Part shown: in pieces, positions 1 through 12,430 of the stretch
Position numbering within the stretch: position 1 is the stretch's first letter
Layout: every line of letters begins with the position of its first letter
Source of the DNA: Ptiloglossa arizonensis
Taxonomy: Eukaryota > Arthropoda > Insecta > Hymenoptera > Colletidae
Reading direction: 5' to 3'
Assembly (NCBI RefSeq): GCF_051014685.1
Contig: NC_135061.1
Location: forward strand, 3,371,029 to 3,435,028
DNA: 64,000 nucleotides
The notes under the pieces: generated by a model
What the model saw: only the letters and a program-made list of their open reading frames with translations
Database searches by the model: none
Told to the model about the DNA's origin: nothing
Translations under genes and position numbers: made by a program

Positions 1-1559
1 TTTTATTCCACGTAGAAAAGTTCCATATAGGAAATAAATAAAGTCTACTTAATCATTTTAAAATTAAATCAATATATTAAATTATGTATAAATTATTAAA
101 TTTTCAATTTGATAAACAAATTTTATGAATATAAATATATTAAATATATTATTATGCTCGTAAACTAAAAGAAAAAAAAAAAAAGAAAAAAAAAAATAGA
201 AAAACGTTGTTAAGTTGTTCAAAACGCTTCATTTCCTGACCTAAGTTCCACGTGGTATAAAACGTATCGTAAACTGATTAGTGTGTTTAAAGAAGACATT
301 CAAACTAGCGACTCGATTTTTCATGCGTGTTTCGTTAATGCGCCGCGACATCACTTATAAGTTGTTGACGCTCGGAATTCTCGCGATATCGGGCGTTATA
401 CGTTATGTGCCACATCGAACAAAGAACTTTGGTCAGAAAATAAAAAGTTTTGTATCTCGAGAACGTTTGGTTCACGACCCGATCGTTCGGCTGGACTTTT
501 CCATTCAATTTTGCGAGTTGTATTAGACCACGACGATTATACCTACAGCCGGCGCGCCCTGTCGAGTAAATATTAAATATTACGAACGGAATTTATCAAG
601 AAAAATGCTCTATGAGGGAAATAAACGGGGCGATTCGGTTTAATTTTAGACGCGAGCAATTGGTTGTCGTGTTTACAAGAAACGGTGCTGTGCCCCGAAA
701 CTCATTTTGGAAATTAACATTTCTCTCGGTTAAACATGGCCCTCCACGTGTACTTTCAACGCGGCCAATTTGCCGAACGCGTGTCACACGAACGTCGCGA
801 TGATAATAATAATAGCGCGGCAAATATTAAACGCGTAACGAAGAGAGCGGCCGGGATAATGTTTAAAAGTCGAATAGATAACCGTTCTACGCAGAAATTG
901 TCATTGTACGTCAATTCCTTGAGAAACTTAATTGCGTCGAGTTAGAGCTCGTGTAGCTTTCATGCAAAACGTTTCCTAGTTTATAGTTCAACTCGTCGGC
1001 GGGAATAATCCGAGTGTCTGTGCATTCTCTTGGAAATGAAACACGAAGAAGCCTTATTACTGACTCGAAGTATACAATACAAATGAATGTATCTAGTTTG
1101 CGGAGAGAAATTTAAGAAACGACGTGGATCATATGTATCAACGTTCCAGGTTATAGAAATCATTTTATTGTAATTTTGGCAACGATTTGTCGCAACATTT
1201 AACCGATCGCTACGTTTGGATAAAGTAGACGATCATCGAATCAGTGTATACAAAACACCTTGAAATGATTTAGAACGTACGACTGGTAGGAGTTTAATAG
1301 AATGAATAAGTCATGTATGTACGGTGTTGTTTAGAAATATATATTTATATATTCATAGTTCGAGGTGAGGATGTTGATCTTCAGTCGATCTTTTGTATCG
1401 ATTTTTCATTGATCAATTTTGTCGTGAGACGATTTCTTTGATGTAAATTCGAATCCCATTTTAAACAGTGTAACGAAGTTAAGTTAACTTAAATTAAGAG
1501 TGCAATTCTGGAGTCTTCTACGTCAAACGAGTTAATGTATGTTTATTTTTCAACATCTT
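1..1559. other. No gene recognised; AT-rich with a CG-richer patch
   Basis: The first 240 bases are very AT-rich and include an A-run at about 170-196. From about 540 to 960 the sequence is richer in CG dinucleotides and has short overlapping open frames on both strands (the longest about 75 codons), none resembling a known protein or bounded by convincing splice sites. I see no gene, RNA or mobile element here. Confidence 0.5.
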
Positions 1560-3020
1560 TTTCCTCGTGGAAAGTACAATCCAAGTAGAAACTTTTCACG
1601 AATAAATACACCATCGAAAATCTTCTTCGTTGTAGAGATATAAACATCGTTGCTGTTGTTAAGCTAATTGCAAATAAATATACGGTTGTTGCATCATCGT
1701 TGCTGTTATACTTTTAGTAAATAAATACACGACTGAAGATCCTCTTCGTCGTACAGATTTAAAAATCATTGCTGCTGTTAAACTATTTGCAAATAAATAC
1801 ATAATCGAAGATTCTCGTTGTCGTAGAGATTTAAGCACAATCGTTACTTATTAAATTATTTGCAAATAAATACACGATCGTTGCATCATTGTTACTGTTA
1901 AACTTTTAGTAAATAAATACACGATCGAAGATTCTCTTCGTCGTACAGATTTAAAAATTATTCCTCCTGTTAAACTATTTGCAAATAAATATATAATCGA
2001 AGATTCTCGTTGTCGTAGAAATTTAAGCATGATTGTTGCTTGTTAAACTTTTAGTAAATAAATATACAATCGAAGATTCTCTTCGTCCTAAAAATTTAAG
2101 CGTGATTGTTGCTTGTTAAACTTTTAGTAAATAAATATACAATTGAAGATCCTCTTCGTTGTACAGATTTTAAATCATTCCTGCTGTTAAACTATTTGCA
2201 AATAAATACACAATCGAAGATCCTCTTCATCGTAGAAATTTAAGCAAGATCGTTACTTGTTAAATTATTTGCAAATAAATACACGATCGTTGCATGATCG
2301 TTGCTGTTAAACTTTTAATAAATAAATACACGATCGAAGATCCTCTGCATCGTACAGATTTAAAAATCATTCCTCCTGTTAAACTATTTGCAAATAAATA
2401 CACAATCGAAGATCCTCTTCATCGTAGAGATTTAAGCAAGATCGTTGCTTGTTAAACTATTTGCAAATAAATACACGATCGAAGATCCTCTTCATCGTAG
2501 AAATTTAAGCAAGATCGTTACTTATTAAATTATTTGCAAATAAATACACGATCGTTGCTGTTAAACTTTTAGTAAATAAATACACGATCGAAGATCCTCT
2601 TCATCCTACAGATTTAAAAATCATTCCTGCTGTTAAACAATTTGCAAATAAATACACAATCGAAGATCCTCTTCATCGTAGAAATTTAAACACGATCGTT
2701 ACTTATTAAATTATTTGCAAATAAATACACGATCGTTGCATGATCGTTGCTGTTAAACTTTTAGTAAATAAATACACGATCGAAGATCCTCTGCACCGTA
2801 CAGATTTAAAAATCATTTCTGCTGTTAAATTATTTGCAAATAAATACACGATCGAAGATCACCTTCGTCGTAGAAATTTAAGCATGATCGTTGCTTGTTA
2901 AACTTTTGGTAAATAAATACACGATCGAAGATCCTCTTCATCCTACAGATTTAAAAATCATTCCTCCTGTTAAACTATTTGCAAATAAATACACGATCGA
3001 AGATCCCCTTCGTCGTAGAG
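1560..3020. repeat. Minisatellite array, ~74-bp unit, about 20 degenerate copies
   Basis: The core phrases 'gcaaataaatacacgatcga', 'agatcctcttcatcgtagaa' and 'gttaaactatttgcaaata' recur throughout. Most units are about 73-75 bp; shorter variants of about 48 bp lack the middle section, giving a higher-order pattern of long and short units. Copies in the middle (about 2200-2850) are more alike than those at the left edge. An 86-codon open stretch at 2891-3151 runs out of the array and is not considered a gene. Confidence 0.9.
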
Positions 3021-4548
3021 ATTCAATTCATGGTTGCTTGTTAAACTCGTCCATCTACGAAACGATATTCGAGACGCACCCACTGTACTACCCGGCCATC
3101 GATCGATTCAACTTCCAACAAATTGTCGCAATAAATCGCCAGCTGCCATAAATCTAGCCGCAATTACCAATACAGACGTAAACGTCACGCGTACCGGATA
3201 AATTGGCTCGCGTGACGTCACCGTTACGAAAGACAATTATCCGGAAATTTATAATTTCGACATTGTCGATATTCGACGTGCACGTTTATCGATCGTGTAA
3301 CCGTGTACTACCCAATGAAACGAATCGCAAAGGAAAACACAATAATCGCGAATCGTCGCGCAGTCTCACGCGAGATACTCTAACACCAGCCTTGAGATCG
3401 TACGAGTAATGAAAAATGCGCGGTGATCGATGTCAGAAATATTTATAAGTGGTGTCGAAATTATAAATCACACCTGACACCGGGGTCTTCGCTATCTTCG
3501 TAAGCTGTTATAATTGCAGCTGCTTTCGAAACGATAAACGTAATCTCGTTTGATGCCTTTCGAGACTTTATGGTATTACGATCGTTGCTGTTCGAGACTT
3601 CCGTGTGTAGGTGATCCATGGTAAAAGAAAAAAGCACACGCGCGATACGTCGTATATTTCGTACTGTAAACACGCAACGATATCTAATCAGAAATAATGT
3701 GTTCGTTGGATTCGTAATCTGATACGAACTTTGAATAATTCCGTCTGTTGACATTGTCTTGTTTCATAGATACGTTATGTCTATGTTATACACAACAATT
3801 TTCAACACTCCGAGGACAACTTCTGTTTAGTCAACTCTTTCTAACTCGTGTTACAACTTTAGGATAAATAAAGCTCGAGTTTTACGCCTCGAGTAACACC
3901 GTTACAACGTTTCGTTCTGTCTGACTCGTGTCACAAATTAACAGTAAATATACAGTATGGTAACATTTTGTTTTCAAACATTTATTCTCTTTACTTCTGA
4001 ATTGGAGAGCTTGATGATGATAATAATATAAGCGAAGCTCAAGTTTCAAGTTCCAAGTAGTACGTACTCAAGAAGATATAATGATATATTGTTACACATT
4101 ATTATTGCACAAATTTACCTATCAGGCGTAAACACAGCCTTTTAAATAATTCACTTTTCTTTAAATTATAAAGCAATTTAATAATTCCATCGATCTCAGT
4201 TTTTATACAAAGCTAGTGTGTTTCTTGATTTTAAAAATAATTTTTTCTCCGATTCTTGTCGAGGCATCTTCCAAATTAACAATAAATCGACCCCGGTTAC
4301 ACGTATCGTTTTCAAATTGCAATGAAACATACGTTTGAACATCGTTTCAAGTTTCGAAGGTACAACCCTTATTACATTAATAGGCTATTTTTAACTATAA
4401 GTATTACGAAGCTATCGATGGAGCACTCGTAGCAATTCATGCGATTCGTCACACGTAAGTAGGTTACTCCTGTCTAGACAGAGCCACTGTGTGCAGGTTG
4501 TTCACCGAACAACGATAGCCAACCAACAGAGTAGCGACGAGATCGATC
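3021..4548. other. Unannotated spacer
   Basis: About 1.5 kb between two tandem arrays. It contains short open frames (for example 3461-3754 on the minus strand) without recognisable domains or splice context, and AT-rich sequence from about 3950 on. Nothing further is supported. Confidence 0.4.
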
Positions 4549-5560
4549 GCTCGAATGTTAACATTTTATTTTTATCTTTCGAATTCTTTCGTTCGAGGAG
4601 CTGTCTCGAAGCTCCGAACAATTATTCACGATTCGTCGTCTCACGGGAGAACGTTCAACGTTCAATTTATACTTAAAGAAAATTACATTATGAATTTTTT
4701 CGAACATTGCTGAATCTAATATCAATTTTGTGACATTTGCACCGACTTGTCGTTGCTTTCGCTCGAATGTTAACATTTTATTTTTACCTTTCGAATTCTT
4801 TCGTTCGAGGAGCTGTCTCGAAGCTCCGAACAATTATTCACGATTCGTCGTCTCACGGGAGAATATTCAAGATTTATTTATACTTAAAGAAAATTACATT
4901 ATGAATTTTTTCGAACGTTGCTGAATCTAATATCAATTTTGTGACATTTGCACCGACTTGTCGTTGCTTTCGCTCAAATGTTAACATTTTATTTTTACCT
5001 TTCGAATTCTTTCGTTCGAGGAGCTGTCTCGAAGCTCCGAACAATTATTCACGATTCGTCGTCTCACGGGAGAACGTTCAACGTTCAATTTATACTTAAA
5101 GAAAATTACATTATGAATTTTTTCGAACGTTGCTGAATCTAATATCAATTTTGTGACATTTGCACCGACTTGTCGTTGCTTTCGCTCGAATGTTAACATT
5201 TTATTTTTACCTTTCGAATTCTTTCGTTCGAGGAGCTGTCTCAAAGCTCCGAACAATTAACAATTATTCACGATTCGTCGTGTCATGGGAGAATATTCAA
5301 GATTTATTTATAGTTAAAGAAATTTACATTATGAATTTTTTCGAACGTTGCTGAATCTAATATCAATTTTGTGACATTTGCACAGACTTGTCGTTGCTTT
5401 CGTTCGAGGAGCTGCCTCAAAGCTCTGAACAATTAACAATTATTCACGATTCGTCGTGTCACGGGAGAATATTCATTATCACATTGCGAATTTCTTCGAA
5501 CGTTGCTGAATTTAATATCAATTTTGTGACATTTGCACAGACTTGTCGTTGCTTTTCGAT
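4549..5560. repeat. Tandem array, ~211-bp unit, four full copies plus a deleted fifth
   Basis: Units begin near 4549, 4761, 4973 and 5183 with the phrase 'gctcgaatgttaacatttta' and carry the internal palindrome-like 'cgaggagctgtctcgaagct'. The fifth copy (from about 5390) lacks the 'atgttaacattttattttta' section and has a second deletion. Adjacent copies are very similar, so the expansion looks recent. A 91-codon minus-strand frame is shared by two copies (4558-4833 and 4981-5256), but it is broken in others and has no recognisable motif. Confidence 0.9.
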
Positions 5561-6239
5561 CTCTAGAGAAGCAGAATATTGTAATCGAACAAAATTATAA
5601 ATAAAAAGTAGATTTTTCACGTAGAAACACGTTTCAAACCATCTGAGCACGTTTCAATTGAAACAACAGCCGAACGAATTTCAATGAAATTTTATATTTA
5701 ATCATAGAAAGTTAAGGTGGAGTTACTGACGACACCAGTTATGTTGCAACGTGTACTGTACCGGCTGAATCTTAATTATGACTATTGTAGTTTCGTTTAC
5801 CTTTGTGACATTTAGGAGATTACGCAACAAAAGTGTTCATTCTCTGCAAAGTAAATCGGTGATAATTTATACACTACTTTCATTACATATATCCTATTAA
5901 TAGATAGTATTCTATTAAAAGATAAAAGGCTGTTGAAATTGACCTTTCTTTCTTCAAAGAGATACTGGTTTCATTAAAACCAGTCTTCTTGTTAACGAAA
6001 ATCTTAACACTTTCTTGTTAACGAAAATTTATCATTTTCACCGAAAAGTGTTGTTGCAATATCGACAGTCGATTGTAACACTTTAACCAATCCGCACGAT
6101 ACGATCATCACGAGATCGTTAAATGTTTCCTTATTGTTTTCTCTTCTGACGCTTACTACGCATCATCGACGATCAATTATAACCAGTTGAAAACCAGTCG
6201 TGGTGATCGAACAGTTAACATTTGGTAGATTCCTACGCA
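5561..6239. other. Unannotated spacer
   Basis: About 0.7 kb of AT-rich sequence between two arrays. A small direct repeat, 'cttgttaacgaaaat' at about 5987 and 6013, is visible. No gene is recognised. Confidence 0.4.
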
Positions 6240-7440
6240 ATTATTCCAATTGAAACGATTTCTACGCCCAATTTTTTGTTCGTCCTCTTCTTATCGAACT
6301 AATTAATAAATTTGCAATTTCTAATCTCAGAATCTACAACATCGACGATAAAGAAAAAAGTATACAAAGTTCGAGCTGCAACGAAAAAAGTACGATTGTG
6401 TCATGTATCTCTGACAAGATGTGTAAAACAAAAAAAATAGATGAAAAACTTCAAAAGAAGGTATTAGAGCTTGGAAGAAAATTTTTAATAGCGAGTAGGA
6501 AAAAACTGTGGCAAAATACACGACAGAAGTATATTATGGTTTGTAAAATTATAAATAAAACTTACTGATAAAATTGCAAAAGGATAGAAATTATTATTGC
6601 CATCCCAGTAGAGAGAACATAAGATTGCTAAGGAAGATTCCAATTGAAACGATTTCTATGCCCAATTTTTTGTTCGTCCTCTTCTTATCGAACTAATTAA
6701 TAAATCTAGAATTTCTAATCTCAGAATCTACAACATCGACGATAAAGAAAGAAGGGATGAAAAAAAGTATACAAAGTTCGAGCTGCAATGAAAAAAGTAC
6801 AATTGTGTCATGTATCTCTGACAAGATGTGTAAAACAAAAAAAAATAGATGAAAAACTCCAAAAGAAGGTATTAGAGCTTGGAAGAAAATTTTTAATAGC
6901 GAGTAGGAAAAAACTGTGGCAAACGTATATTATGGTTTGTAAAATTATAAGTAAAACTTACTGATAAAATTGCAAAAGGATAGAAATTATTATTGCCACC
7001 CCAGTAGAGAGAACATAAGATGGCTAAGGAAGATTCCAATTGAAACGATTTCTATGCCCAATTTTTTGTTCGTCCTCTTCTTATCGAACTAATTAATAAA
7101 TCTAGAATTTCTAATCTCAGAATCTACAACATCGACGATAAAGAAAGAAGGGATGAAAAAAAGTATACAAAGTTCGAGCTGCAATGAAAAAAGTACAATT
7201 GTGTCATGTATCTCTGACAAGATGTGTAAAACAAAAAAAATAGATGAAAAACTCCAAAAGAAGGTATTAGAGCTTGGAAGAAAATTTTTAATAGCGAGTA
7301 GGAAAAAACTGTGGCAAAATACACGACAGAAGTATATTATGGTTTGTAAAATTATAAGTAAAACTTATTAATAAAATTGCAAAAGGATAGAAATTATTAT
7401 TGCCACCCCAGTAGAGAGAACATAAGATGGCTAAGGAAGA
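6240..7440 (+). repeat. Triplicated ~394-bp segment, possibly the 5' part of a pogo/Tigger-like transposon
   Basis: Three successive copies start with 'ttccaattgaaacgatttct' near 6244, 6638 and 7034. Differences are few: single substitutions, a 12-bp indel near 'gaagggatgaaa', and loss of 'atacacgacagaag' in the middle copy. Each copy ends with 'ataagatggctaaggaagat', read in one frame as M-A-K-E-D-W. That resembles the (M)AGKDW stretch just before the DDE domain of pogo/Tigger-like transposases. The third copy runs directly into a recognisable transposase fragment, so the array looks like repeated 5' transposon sequence. The tandem structure is seen directly; the transposon origin is inference. 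Confidence 0.75.
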
Positions 7441-8475
7441 TTGGTTTCTCATTTCGCGACAAGTCAGCAACACACGATATGCACGGATAATGCATATTAT
7501 GCACTTACTGCTGCACAAGCATATCACGATGATTTCTCGTGTAGCAGCAGCTTCAACGAAACTAATGTAAACATCTTTTTCAATCGTTTAGAAAAAGTTT
7601 TGGTTACACACAAGTTCGAAGTATAGTGTACATAAATAGAATCGTAGCTAAAAAGGAAATAAAACAATGTGTTGAACACGAGGAACAATTATCTTGCAAA
7701 AATATTCAGTTTTCAGTGCTCGATATCGTTCATTTGTGAAAAAGCTCTCCAGAAAATAATTGTAATAAAACAATGAAGAAACGTTGAATTTTTGGGTCTC
7801 GAGAACATATTTTGTCAACAAACAAATTACGTTATATACAACCCAGTGTGTTTTATATACTTTCAAATTTTCGTTAGAAATCAGACTTCTAATGTTCTCA
7901 CGATGGTATACAATTTCAAAGAAAGTATAGTTTATTTTATAAATATTTTACAAATATTTTTTTTCAATTCGTTGTACATAAGTCTGTAACGAAAAAGAAA
8001 GAAAGTTCGTCTCCTATTGAACAATCAATCATCTCGCACGTTTCTATCGAAGCTCTGGATCATTGCTCTAAAATTGATACCATAATGCTGTCTTTTCCAC
8101 CTCAGTGATCGCATAACCGATGAATCGATCCATATACAGTCTATTAAAAAAAACGATTAACACCACTTGTGGCGTTTGCACGCGTAACAAACCCAAGACG
8201 AGCCATGTCTGTTCATCAGGTTCAATCAATGATTGCAACAGCTATTCCAATATCACTGACACAGTATCATTGTACAAGCAGCAGGCTTGAAATGCACCGG
8301 TATATTTCCTTTCAACAGGGATATATCTGCAGTTCTTAATTATGATCCATCGTTTGTCACATATAGGTCTCTACCCACACCAGATGATTATGCTACAGTG
8401 ACTGAACACAATATTAACCCTTTGCACTCGAAGCGTTTTCGCTACCTGAAACTAGCAACCGATAAAATCTTTTAA
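7421..8475 (+). pseudogene. Broken pogo/Tigger-like (DDE_1) transposase remnant
   Basis: Two fragments fit the order of a pogo/Tigger/jerky-like transposase. The first (about 7421-7626) includes M-A-K-E-D-W and then, in a shifted frame, SFNETNVNIFFNRLEKVL at about 7551-7604, matching the conserved region before the first catalytic Asp of the DDE domain. The second (about 8190-8475) has A-T-A-I-P-I at about 8237 and KCTGIFPFNRDI at 8290-8325, then FVTYRSLPTPDDY, matching the post-catalytic '(K/R)xTGI(F/Y)PFN' block followed by '..VTDRP'. A frameshift separates ATAIP from KCTGIF. The catalytic centre between 7627 and about 8190 is missing or unrecognisable, so the copy is dead. Family assignment is from remembered motifs, not from a search. 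Confidence 0.7.
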
Positions 8476-8539
8476 ATCGCAAAATTAATACAGAATGGAA
8501 TATTTTTATTTCGATACTTGACATACATATGTTTACATC

Positions 8540-9803
8540 TTAACACTAAACGTACCAAGCGGGTCAAAAGATCCTTTTGAAAATTTACTTTAAATTCGTA
8601 CATTTATTGTTATTTCTGTCGGTCATTTGACTTTCTGTAAATTCTTATATCATCCGATTGTTCAATTTCCCACTTTCCGTTTTTCTCGTAGCTTGTTTTT
8701 TAGCGACAAAAATTCTTTACCTACCTTACGTACCACGGGGGGTCATTTCACCCCGTACGAAGTTTACGTATTTTTTTAGCAGTTTTCCAACTGGAACCTT
8801 AGTTCTAAATTCGTACTTAGGACGCGATGAAACCAGACTGACGTCAATACCACTCAGCGAATTTGTCGCGATGAAATTAGTCGAACCTTTCACCAACTGT
8901 AGAAGAAATATTACAACCGACAATTTTTTTACGATTTCATCTTTGGCTGCAAAATTATTGGCGAAAAGGACAACGTTAGTGGGAACAATGCGTGCGAACA
9001 GGAGGGAATTGACCGCACTTGCAAAAACAACGAAAGATAATTCGAAACTTCTTTCAACAATGACATACAAATCGAACGACTGTACGCTAACGATTTATAA
9101 ATCGAAACCAAGAAAAAAAGTAGCGATATCGAGTACCAAACGTAAAACCGTAAAAATCAAGAACAATAGAAAGAAGACACCCGAAACGATCAGTTACTAT
9201 AAGTAAACCAAATTTGGCGTCGATATAGTTGACCAAATGGCGCGAAAGCATAGCGTAAAATCGAAGTGCAATAGATGGCCTGTACAGGTATTTTTCAATA
9301 TTTTGGATCTGGCTGGAATCAATTCGTGGATACTCTATCAGGAAACAACTGGGTTGGAGTTATCGAGGCAATCTTTCCTGTTACAATTAGCAGACGAGCT
9401 TGTTACAGAGTACCTCGAATTTCGTGAAGAAGAAAAGGAAAATCAACGAGAAGGAGTATCGAGCAGCTACAATAATAATTCTCAATCCAGGAGAAAATGT
9501 CAAATAAGATTGTGCGCGGGCAATGAAACAACGCAAACTTGCATAATTTGTAAAAAATTTGTTCGCGGGAAATGTACGAAGGAGAAACCCATCCTATGTA
9601 AAAAATCTAATTAGTCGATTGTTTTGTTTATAACGATAAAAATATGTGTTTCATTTTATACGAAATCAGAAACGATGTTGCAAATTATTTCCTTTAATAA
9701 ATAAAGAATTTTTTACGAAAAATCTACGTTTGTTTCATAACGGGTCAAATGACCCCCTATGGTAAGATTAGGTATAGAAAAATGCCGGTACGTTTAGTGT
9801 TAA
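8540..9803 (+). mobile_element. Defective piggyBac-like element with intact TTAA ends
   Basis: The left end reads TTAA then CACTAAACGTACC (8540-8556). The right end reads GGTACGTTTAGTG then TTAA (9787-9803). This gives perfect 13-bp terminal inverted repeats flanked by the TTAA duplication typical of piggyBac. Subterminal GGGTCA/TGACCC motifs occur near both ends: 'gcgggtcaaaagatcc' near 8558, 'ggggggtcatttcacccc' near 8737 and 'gggtcaaatgaccccc' near 9741. At 1264 bp the copy is about half the length of an autonomous element, and it retains only the C-terminal half of the transposase. It can therefore move, if at all, only with enzyme from another copy. Intact ends with a decayed gene suggest fairly recent insertion of an already deleted form. 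Confidence 0.93.
8787..9614 (+). pseudogene. C-terminal half of a piggyBac transposase, interrupted by one stop
   Basis: The frame open from 8658 becomes recognisable at about 8787 (LNSYLGRDETRL), then IPLSEFVAMKLVEP and NITTDNFFT (second catalytic Asp of the D-D-D triad, codon 8919-8921). After a single in-frame TAA at 9204-9206 the same frame continues with KFGVDIVDQM (third catalytic Asp), CNRWPVQVFFNILDLAGIN and a cysteine-rich tail (CQIRLC, CIIC, then two more Cys) like the C-terminal zinc-binding domain of piggyBac transposases. The first catalytic Asp and everything before it are missing. The first ~45 codons of the open frame (8658-8786) overlap the element's left subterminal DNA and are probably not original coding sequence. 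The protein is not functional as encoded. Confidence 0.9.
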
Positions 9804-11608
9804 AAGTGTGTAATACCTAATTTCCAATTTGAATTTCGAGTCACAAAATTTTCCCGAATTGGAAAAAGTACACTGAATTGTCTGGTGACCGAGTGTTTCC
9901 TCTCGAGTTCAAAGGATTAATGCAACTAATGAACGTTCACGTAATTCGTCGAAGTCTCGTCCCGAATTAGGATTCTAGACACCGAATGTCAAGCACCAAC
10001 GTTTCTTTTCAATTTAGAATTCACAACCAACAGCGAATATACATCGTTAACATCGACTGGTTCTTAGAAATTCATTTCCAACGAGGAAACTTTCTTAAGA
10101 AAGAATGAACAAAAACAATTCATTCAAAGAACTTGGTTCAGAATTTGTACGACTGTTCCACAAAGCTCAGTCACGAAATGTTTCAATAGATGTAGAAAGA
10201 AAAGTGTGTCTATTGTATCAGTATATCTATATATACTGGGTGAGTCGTTTAAATGTTCACAGAAATTTATGTAGTAAATTCTTTGTGTTTGTATACAAAA
10301 CTTTGTATAGAAAAGTTTTCGTATATTATATTTCGTATGAAAAGTAGTGCAATAAATTGTTTTTTGCCTGGTCGATTTTTTATTACCATGTATAAATACC
10401 GTGAGTGTTTAACCATTAACGTTTGATCACGCTATTCGAGTGAACGAAGGTAAATATACAACAATTGAGAACGAAGATAACAAATATTATTGCGTTCAAT
10501 CTAAATGGATTTACATCGTTACATCATTCTTTTCTTCTTTTTTTTTTTAATTTTTAATTTCGAGGGATTCTGTTTCTCACTGTTCGAAAGATGACGACTA
10601 TAATGAAGTATGAGTAATCAATAATGAACAATTATGACTGATAATATTCTGTGATTGTATATTCTACTCGTTCATAATTTAAGGCCTTGTGTCGTGAACA
10701 ACTAATGATTTGTTTTACGACATAATGGTTATAAGAAAACGAATACTTACTTATTGTTACTTACTTACAGAAGGATTATACAATGTTGCAAGATGATTCA
10801 GCAGCTCGTATCAATATGCAAATGAATTGACAAAGATACGAGGATAGAATATTTAATGCAAATGATAATAAAGACACGGAATGCCCACGATTCAAGGTTT
10901 CAACGTCGATAGAGAAATTAACAACGAAAGTTATGTGCTTTTAAAGTAGCAAGGAAGACAAGATTTGGAAAAATTGTACTTTTAAGTATAATATTGGATA
11001 GTCGTTCGATGCTCGAGTTGTGCAAAATTTAGTTTAACACGAAATTTAGATAAGTTCAAGGTTTTCAGACAAGTAGTAAATTAATTACGAATGGAAATAT
11101 TCAGTTACACAAGTAGTAGATTAATTACGAATGGAAATATTCAGTTAGGCATGTATATATTATTCTATGTAGCGATAAGATATTCTAAATACTCTATTTT
11201 ATGGTACCGATATAGTAATTCATAACTTATTTTACATTTTTATTACGTTATTTCATATGCATTTAGTCCTTCTTGACCCAAAGTGATTGCTCGTTAGGTA
11301 CAAATAAACATAATTCTCTGGTATCTAGGAGAAAAGCCTCGTTACGAAAGTAGAGTATACATATTTGGGGTATGGTTTTGATAATAAACGTATCTAAACT
11401 AATGTCAATCACGCGCAATCTAAAACAGATAAATGAAAAGGTTAGTCTTGTAGTTATTAACGGTGAGTCTTTGCTCACAATATTCATGGACAATTATCAA
11501 TGTAGACAACTGATGGTACTCGTAAATTAATTTGTCCTTTCCCCATCTGACTTCGAAGATACGTACATGCTCTGTATGTATATATATATAAGACAATATA
11601 TATATAAA
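9804..11608. other. Unannotated AT-rich spacer with a small tandem duplication
   Basis: No gene is recognised. An open frame at 10105-10347 (80 codons, plus) has no recognisable domain. A ~42-bp direct duplication lies at 11069-11151 ('aattacgaatggaaatattc' twice), and a (TA)n-type tract begins at about 11575. Confidence 0.45.
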
Positions 11609-11977
11609 ACACGATTTTATTAGAGTGTGTAAACATTTTATTCAATTATATATTCTCAGTTTTGGAAAAGAAATTACTTTCCAAACGACCCAATATATAA
11701 TAAATATATATATATATATACGTATATATAGTGTGTAAACATTTTATTCAATTATATATTCCCAGTTTTGGAAAACGAATGGAATTATAATTGGAAAATA
11801 TATTTATTATGTATATATATTTATTTATTATACATTGGGTTGTTTGGAAAGTAATTTCGTTTTCCAAAACTGAGAATATATAATTGAATAAAATGTTTAC
11901 ACACTCTAATAAAATCGTGTTTCATTTTCACCAAAAAAAAAAACAAAAAACGAAATGACTTTCCAAACAATCCAATA
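11609..11977. mobile_element. Inverted pair of mariner-type MITE copies
   Basis: A truncated minus-orientation copy (11609-11700) and a complete plus-orientation copy (about 11834-11977) face each other; a further fragment lies at about 11731-11775. The complete copy starts TTGGGTTGTTTGGAAAGTAA and ends with the near inverse, 'actttccaaacaatccaata', with TA at the outer edges as expected for Tc1/mariner insertions. The shared interior includes 'tctcagttttggaaaa' and 'gagtgtgtaaacatttta'. There is no transposase. The paired arms would fold into a long hairpin. Confidence 0.8.
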
Positions 11978-12430
11978 TATAATATTTACAGTTGTTCAAA
12001 GTTGAAGTGTGATAGTAAAAAAAAGTATCAAAGTCGAAGTTCCATTTTTACATTGGAAAATGTTTATACACTAAAAAAAATCGTGTTTCATTTTCATAAA
12101 AAAAAAAACCAAATGACTTTCCAAACAACCCAATATATTTTCAGTTGTTCGAAGTTGAAGTGTGATAGTAAAAAGAAGTGTCAAAGTCGAAGTTCCATTT
12201 TTACAATGGAAAATGTTTGTACACTCTGAAAAAAATTATGTTTCATTTTCACCAAAAAAAAAAAAACGAAATGACTTTCCAAACAACCCAATATATTTAC
12301 AGTTGTTCAAAGTTGAAGTGTGATAGTAAAAAAAAGTGTCAAAGTCGAAGTTCCATTTTTACAATGGAAAATGTTTGTACACTAAAAAAAATCGTGTTTC
12401 ATTTTCATCAAAAAAAAAACGAAATGACCC
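11978..12430. repeat. Tandem array, ~150-bp unit derived from a mariner-type MITE end
   Basis: Three units start near 11995, 12145 and 12301. Each has about 65 bp of non-transposon sequence ('gttgaagtgtgatagtaaaa', 'gtcgaagttccatttttaca') and about 85 bp matching the right half of the MITE ('aaaatcgtgtttcattttca', A-run, 'gaaatgactttccaaacaac'). The last unit is cut short at 'gaaatgacccaatag'. A-run lengths vary between units. Confidence 0.85.

Noticed and set aside
4558..5256. Two nearly identical 91-codon minus-strand frames
   Set aside because: They fall in successive copies of a 211-bp tandem repeat and are broken in the other copies, so they follow the repeat rather than a gene.
8726..9070. 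114-codon minus-strand open frame
   Set aside because: It is antisense to the piggyBac transposase remnant and carries no motif of its own.
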